Positions 25,283 to 27,841 of a stretch of DNA of 27,841 nt are shown one piece after another. The notes below the pieces were generated by a model that had not been told where the DNA came from, made no database searches, and worked only from the letters and a program-made list of their open reading frames with translations. Numbering within the stretch: the first letter of the stretch is position 1; the number at the start of each line of letters is the position of its first letter. Source of the DNA: JBHEPS01 sp046261635 (lineage in GTDB: Bacteria > Acidobacteriota > Thermoanaerobaculia > Gp7-AA8); NCBI GenBank assembly GCA_046261635.1, contig JBHEOL010000200.1:1-27841 (forward strand). Reading direction: 5' to 3'. Made by a program: the position numbers and the translations under genes.

Positions 25283-25687
25283 ATGCCTGAGCGAGCTCAT
25301 AACGCATCCGGGTTCTCGCTCATCGAGACCCTGATCGCCATCCTGATTCTCGGAATCGTGATTACGACTTCGCTCTTCGTCTATTACGAGCGGGAGCGCC
25401 GAATGGTCGAGGCCGGTGAGGTGATGCTCGTGTGGCAGGTCCTCGGGAACGAAGCCGAGGCCAGGCGCTACGCTTCCTGGGCGACGCAGGCTCCCGGACC
25501 GCCGCAGTCTTTCTACACCGACCTCGCACTGCTCGGCTCTCTCGAAGACCCCATCGCGGAGGCCGAGGTCGAGCAGGTCGATGCCGAGACCCGCCGGATC
25601 CTGCTCAGGGTTTCCTGGCGCGAGGGTCGGCGGGAGGCCATGGCCGAGGTGATCCGGACGAACACGGGAGGAAGTCCGCTGTGGTGA
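25283..25687 (+). CDS. Prepilin-like protein (GspI/PilV-type minor pseudopilin)
   Basis: This 134-residue protein has a class III signal: MPERAHNASG then FSLIETLIAILILGIVITTS. Cleavage by prepilin peptidase is expected between Gly10 and Phe11, with the conserved Glu at mature position 5. The hydrophobic helix spans about 11-33 and a short, charged globular domain follows (ERERRMVEAGEVMLVWQVLG onward). That makes it a minor pseudopilin of a type II secretion or type IV pilus machine, most like GspI/PilV in gene order. The ATG has no ribosome site and TACAAT lies 12 nt upstream. The next gene starts within its last codons. No assembly ATPase, platform protein or secretin gene is in the window. 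Confidence 0.82.
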   Translation: MPERAHNASGFSLIETLIAILILGIVITTSLFVYYERERRMVEAGEVMLVWQVLGNEAEARRYASWATQAPGPPQSFYTDLALLGSLEDPIAEAEVEQVDAETRRILLRVSWREGRREAMAEVIRTNTGGSPLW

Positions 25688-26163
25688 GGCCCCGCAACCG
25701 CGGGATGACGATCATCGAGCTCGTCGTTGCGATGGCGGTCTTCTCCGTGTTCATGGTGATTCTCGCCTTGATCGCGGCCGACTTCGCCAGCCTCGAACGG
25801 GGAGTCCGCTTCCGATGGTTCCTGCATCCGGATGACGCGGCCGTGATCGCCAGGCTGCGGCGGGACGTTCTCGACAGCACCGGATATCCGGTCGACCATG
25901 CCGGAGAGTTGCAGTCCGCGCGGTATCTGATCCTGTCGGTGGGACCGGGGAAGGTGGTGACGTGGAAGTTCACGCCGACGAGTGCGGTCCGCAGCGAATG
26001 GACCGGCTCGGCGAAACAGGGGGAGTGGACGGCGAATGCCACGCGCGACTTTTCCATCGGAGCGTGGAGCACACCCAACGATGAGACGGCGGTTCGGGTC
26101 TCGGGAAGGAGCAGCGATGGATCGCTCGTCATCGATCAGATCTTCGTGCCGCGGCCGGACTGA
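25681..26163 (+). CDS. Prepilin-like protein (GspJ/PilW-type minor pseudopilin)
   Basis: A 160-residue prepilin with the short leader MVRPRNRG, cleavage before Met9 (MTIIELVVAMAVFSVFMVIL) and Glu at mature position 5. The globular part includes VIARLRRDVLDSTGYPVDH and several predicted beta strands, which suits GspJ/PilW. I start at the GTG 25681, 9 nt after GGGAGG (25666-25671). The GTG at 25684, forming the GTGA overlap, is almost equally good and gives 159 residues. The upstream frame to 25432 is a shadow of the previous gene. The following gene begins 47 nt before this stop. Confidence 0.8.
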   Translation: MVRPRNRGMTIIELVVAMAVFSVFMVILALIAADFASLERGVRFRWFLHPDDAAVIARLRRDVLDSTGYPVDHAGELQSARYLILSVGPGKVVTWKFTPTSAVRSEWTGSAKQGEWTANATRDFSIGAWSTPNDETAVRVSGRSSDGSLVIDQIFVPRPD

Positions 26164-26533
26164 GCGCGGCTTCGCGCTGATCACCGCGCTGCTCCTCGCC
26201 GTGCTCTTTCTGGGCATGATCGAGCTCGCTCTCGCAGATGCGACGCTGGCCCAGCGGGAAGCGCGGCGCTTTCGCGAGCGGATCGCCAGCCAGATTCTGG
26301 CCGACAATGCGATCGAGCTGGCGGCCGCCGGGATGGTGGGAAAGGTGGGCAAGAGCGTGAAAGGCGAGAGCGCCGCGGGAACGATGGAGGGATCCTTCAC
26401 CCTCCTCCCCGGTGACCGGTTCGAGCTCGCCGGGGAGGGCGTGAGCGCGGCTCTCGACGTGCGCTCGACCGTCGTCCTGCAGGGGCGGATCCTCGGCAAC
26501 AGGATCGTCATCCAGCAGAGCCGTACGCGCTGA
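26117..26533 (+). CDS. GspK/PilX-like minor pseudopilin (short)
   Basis: The 138-residue protein starts at ATG 26117 with GGAAGGAG 6 nt upstream, and overlaps the previous gene by 47 nt in another frame. A basic leader (CRGRTERG) precedes FALITALLLAVLFLGMIELA. The residue at mature position 5 is Thr rather than Glu, as is usual in GspK/PilX tip proteins. The remaining about 100 residues hold an alpha-helical stretch (TLAQREARRFRERIASQILA) and beta strands. GspK proper is about 300 residues with an inserted alpha domain, so PilX-like or a short variant is more likely. With the two genes before it, it forms a tip-pseudopilin trio. Confidence 0.75.
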   Translation: MDRSSSIRSSCRGRTERGFALITALLLAVLFLGMIELALADATLAQREARRFRERIASQILADNAIELAAAGMVGKVGKSVKGESAAGTMEGSFTLLPGDRFELAGEGVSAALDVRSTVVLQGRILGNRIVIQQSRTR

Positions 26534-26561
26534 AGCGGCCGCCGAAGGTGAGAGAAGTCGG

Positions 26562-26570
26562 TGATATAAG
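26562..26570 (+). promoter_or_regulatory. Extended -10 promoter before the TupA-like gene
   Basis: TGATATAAG (TGn plus TATAAG) ends 36 nt before the ATG at 26607, giving a leader of about 30 nt. It marks the TupA-like gene as a unit separate from the pseudopilin genes. Confidence 0.45.
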
Positions 26571-26606
26571 GAAGCCGACCCGTTCGTGTTCGAGAACCGA
26601 AGCCAG

Positions 26607-27548
26607 ATGACCTCGACAGGGAAGACGCTCCTCACTGCCGCGCTGGTGCTGGCTGGTTGCATCGCCAGGGAAGCGCCAGCGCCGAGCGTGAGGATCGCGA
26701 CCACGACGAGCCTCGAGAACTCCGGGCTCCTCGAGCAGTTGCGGAGCGCGTTCCTGGCCGACGCCGGAATCGAGATCGAAGCGCACGTCGTCGGGTCGGG
26801 GAAAGCGTTCGACCTGGCGCGCGATGGCATCGTCGAGCTGGCGATCACTCACGAGCCCGAGGGTGAAGCGGAACTGCTTCGGACCGGCCAGGTCGATGAG
26901 CAGACGGCGTTCATGGCCAATGCGTTCATTCTCGTCGGTCCACCCGCAAACCCGGCCCGCATCCCGCCGGGTCTTCCGCTCATCGACGCAATGCGGCGCC
27001 TCCATCAGACGGGCGCGACATTCCTTTCGCGAGGCGACGAGTCCGGCACCCACGTTCGCGAGCGCGACTTGTGGGCCCGCGCCGGCGTCGATCCCGGACA
27101 GAGCTCGGGATATCGCAGCATGGGGCAGGGAATGAGCGCGCTCTTGCGTTCCGCCTCGGAGATGCAGGGCTACGCGCTCACCGACGAAACGACTTTCGTT
27201 GCGATGAAACCGGTTGTGCGGCTTCAGGAGTTCGCGCGCGGCGGGATTGGATCGGCCAACATCTATCGGGTGTCCTTGATGCGCGGCCGCGGCCAGCAGC
27301 CATCGCGGGAGGCGAGGGCCCTCTACGACTGGCTCGTGTCAGAAAAAGGACAGAGTGTGATCGAGGCGTTCGGCCGGAGCACCGGGAGCGGCCTCGTCCC
27401 GCTGACGAAGCGTGAAAACGGACAACGGATATCGTACGATGGAGCGTCCTCAGCGGCGGGAGAGATGGGTAACTCCGAGGTGGAGAGCAGCCACCAGGCG
27501 GGGCCTGGCTCTGAGCCGACTCCCGAATGGCAGAAGCCAGCAGAATGA
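26607..27548 (+). CDS. tupA: TupA-like oxyanion-binding lipoprotein
   Basis: The 313-residue protein has a lipoprotein signal with lipobox LAGC (Cys18) and a periplasmic binding domain. It resembles TupA tungstate-binding proteins: RIATTTSLENSGLLEQL (29-45), VVGSGKAFDLARDG (61-74), ITHEPEGEAELL (80-91), FILVGPPANPARI (107-119), FLSRGDESGTH (139-149), MGQGMSALL (172-180) and GYALTDETTF (188-197). Residues about 268-313 are an added hydrophilic, low-complexity tail not expected in TupA. I chose ATG 26607 because it opens the signal peptide directly; an in-frame GTG at 26586 would add seven residues. No TupB/TupC genes follow. Instead a membrane protein gene starts in an ATGA overlap. Confidence 0.85.
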   Translation: MTSTGKTLLTAALVLAGCIAREAPAPSVRIATTTSLENSGLLEQLRSAFLADAGIEIEAHVVGSGKAFDLARDGIVELAITHEPEGEAELLRTGQVDEQTAFMANAFILVGPPANPARIPPGLPLIDAMRRLHQTGATFLSRGDESGTHVRERDLWARAGVDPGQSSGYRSMGQGMSALLRSASEMQGYALTDETTFVAMKPVVRLQEFARGGIGSANIYRVSLMRGRGQQPSREARALYDWLVSEKGQSVIEAFGRSTGSGLVPLTKRENGQRISYDGASSAAGEMGNSEVESSHQAGPGSEPTPEWQKPAE

Positions 27549-27841
27549 TCTATGGAACCCTGGTGGCCCAGGGGATCGGCGCGGTGGTCCTCGCCATCCT
27601 CCTGCACAGTTTCTATCGCCACTACGGAAAGACCTATCTTCATCGGTGGGGATGGAGCTGGTGGATGCTCGCGGTGTTTGCGGCGGCGAGCATGGGGGCG
27701 CGCCAGATGGCGGTCGAGGGGGACTCGACCGATCTGGCGGCGATCGGATTGTCGGTCATCCGGGGAATTACGGGCTACCTCCACGTCGGCCTGATGGCTC
27801 TTGGAGGATGGGAACTGGCCCAGCGCAGGCCGGTTCGGCTG
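27545..27841 (+). CDS. N-terminus of a multi-span membrane protein, possibly a sensor (3' partial)
   Basis: The frame is open from the ATG at 27545, in an ATGA overlap with the TupA-like gene, to the window end: 99 codons with no stop. It begins MIYGTLVAQGIGAVVLAILL, then HSFYRHYGKTYLHRWGWSWW and further hydrophobic helices (about 42-52 and 68-90). A first helix followed by a short basic loop with YRxYxKxYLxxWxWSW is familiar from membrane input domains of histidine kinases and GGDEF proteins. It does not look like a TupB permease. The output domain lies beyond the window, so the class is only a suggestion. Confidence 0.65.
   Translation, partial: MIYGTLVAQGIGAVVLAILLHSFYRHYGKTYLHRWGWSWWMLAVFAAASMGARQMAVEGDSTDLAAIGLSVIRGITGYLHVGLMALGGWELAQRRPVRL

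Overview
The window is 27.8 kb of gene-dense, high-GC (roughly 60-65%) bacterial DNA with short intergenic gaps. It is probably from a diderm bacterium of the Acidobacteriota or a neighbouring phylum. Evidence for a diderm: an MCE/MlaD-type lipid-transport protein and type II/IV pseudopilin genes. Evidence for the phylum is weaker and rests on recalled gene content: bacillithiol genes, a SufU/SufT-type SUF operon and an MglA-type GTPase together. It is an inference and no marker gene here settles it.

Layout. (1) 1-5687, plus strand: SUF iron-sulfur cluster operon sufB (5' end cut by the window)-sufC-sufD-sufS-sufU-sufT. (2) 5787-6782, plus: a composite membrane protein with a zinc ribbon and a pseudopilin-like tail, ending at a perfect bidirectional terminator (6807-6834). 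(3) 14818 down to 6859, minus: galU, a single-gene Phd/RelE-like fusion overlapping maf, an MCE protein with a barrel-like tail, ddl, a 512-bp nest of inverted repeats, an ABC-2 type permease and two small proline-rich membrane proteins. (4) 14948-16882, plus: a secreted Asp-box beta-propeller, convergent with a minus-strand pair (an eda-like aldolase and a small exported protein). (5) 18155-23229, plus: an MglA-like GTPase with a coiled-coil tail, a SAM methyltransferase, then bshC-bshB1-bshA, the whole known bacillithiol pathway in one run; a Fur-family regulator follows. (6) gltX on the minus strand, divergent from three minor-pseudopilin-like genes. (7) A TupA-like lipoprotein overlapping the start of a membrane protein that runs off the window.

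How they fit together. SUF assembly and bacillithiol synthesis both concern iron-sulfur, metal and thiol homeostasis, and a Fur-family regulator sits directly behind bshA. The methyltransferase overlaps bshC by 4 nt (ATGA), which makes it a good candidate for bacillithiol N-methylation. galU, maf, mlaD-like and ddl are envelope or housekeeping functions.

Two patterns cross the whole window. At least five genes without a Shine-Dalgarno sequence carry a TANNNT (-10-like) box only 7-9 nt before the start codon, which predicts leaderless transcripts. Seven gene pairs overlap by the 4-nt ATGA/GTGA arrangement. No rRNA, tRNA, CRISPR array, transposase or phage gene was seen.
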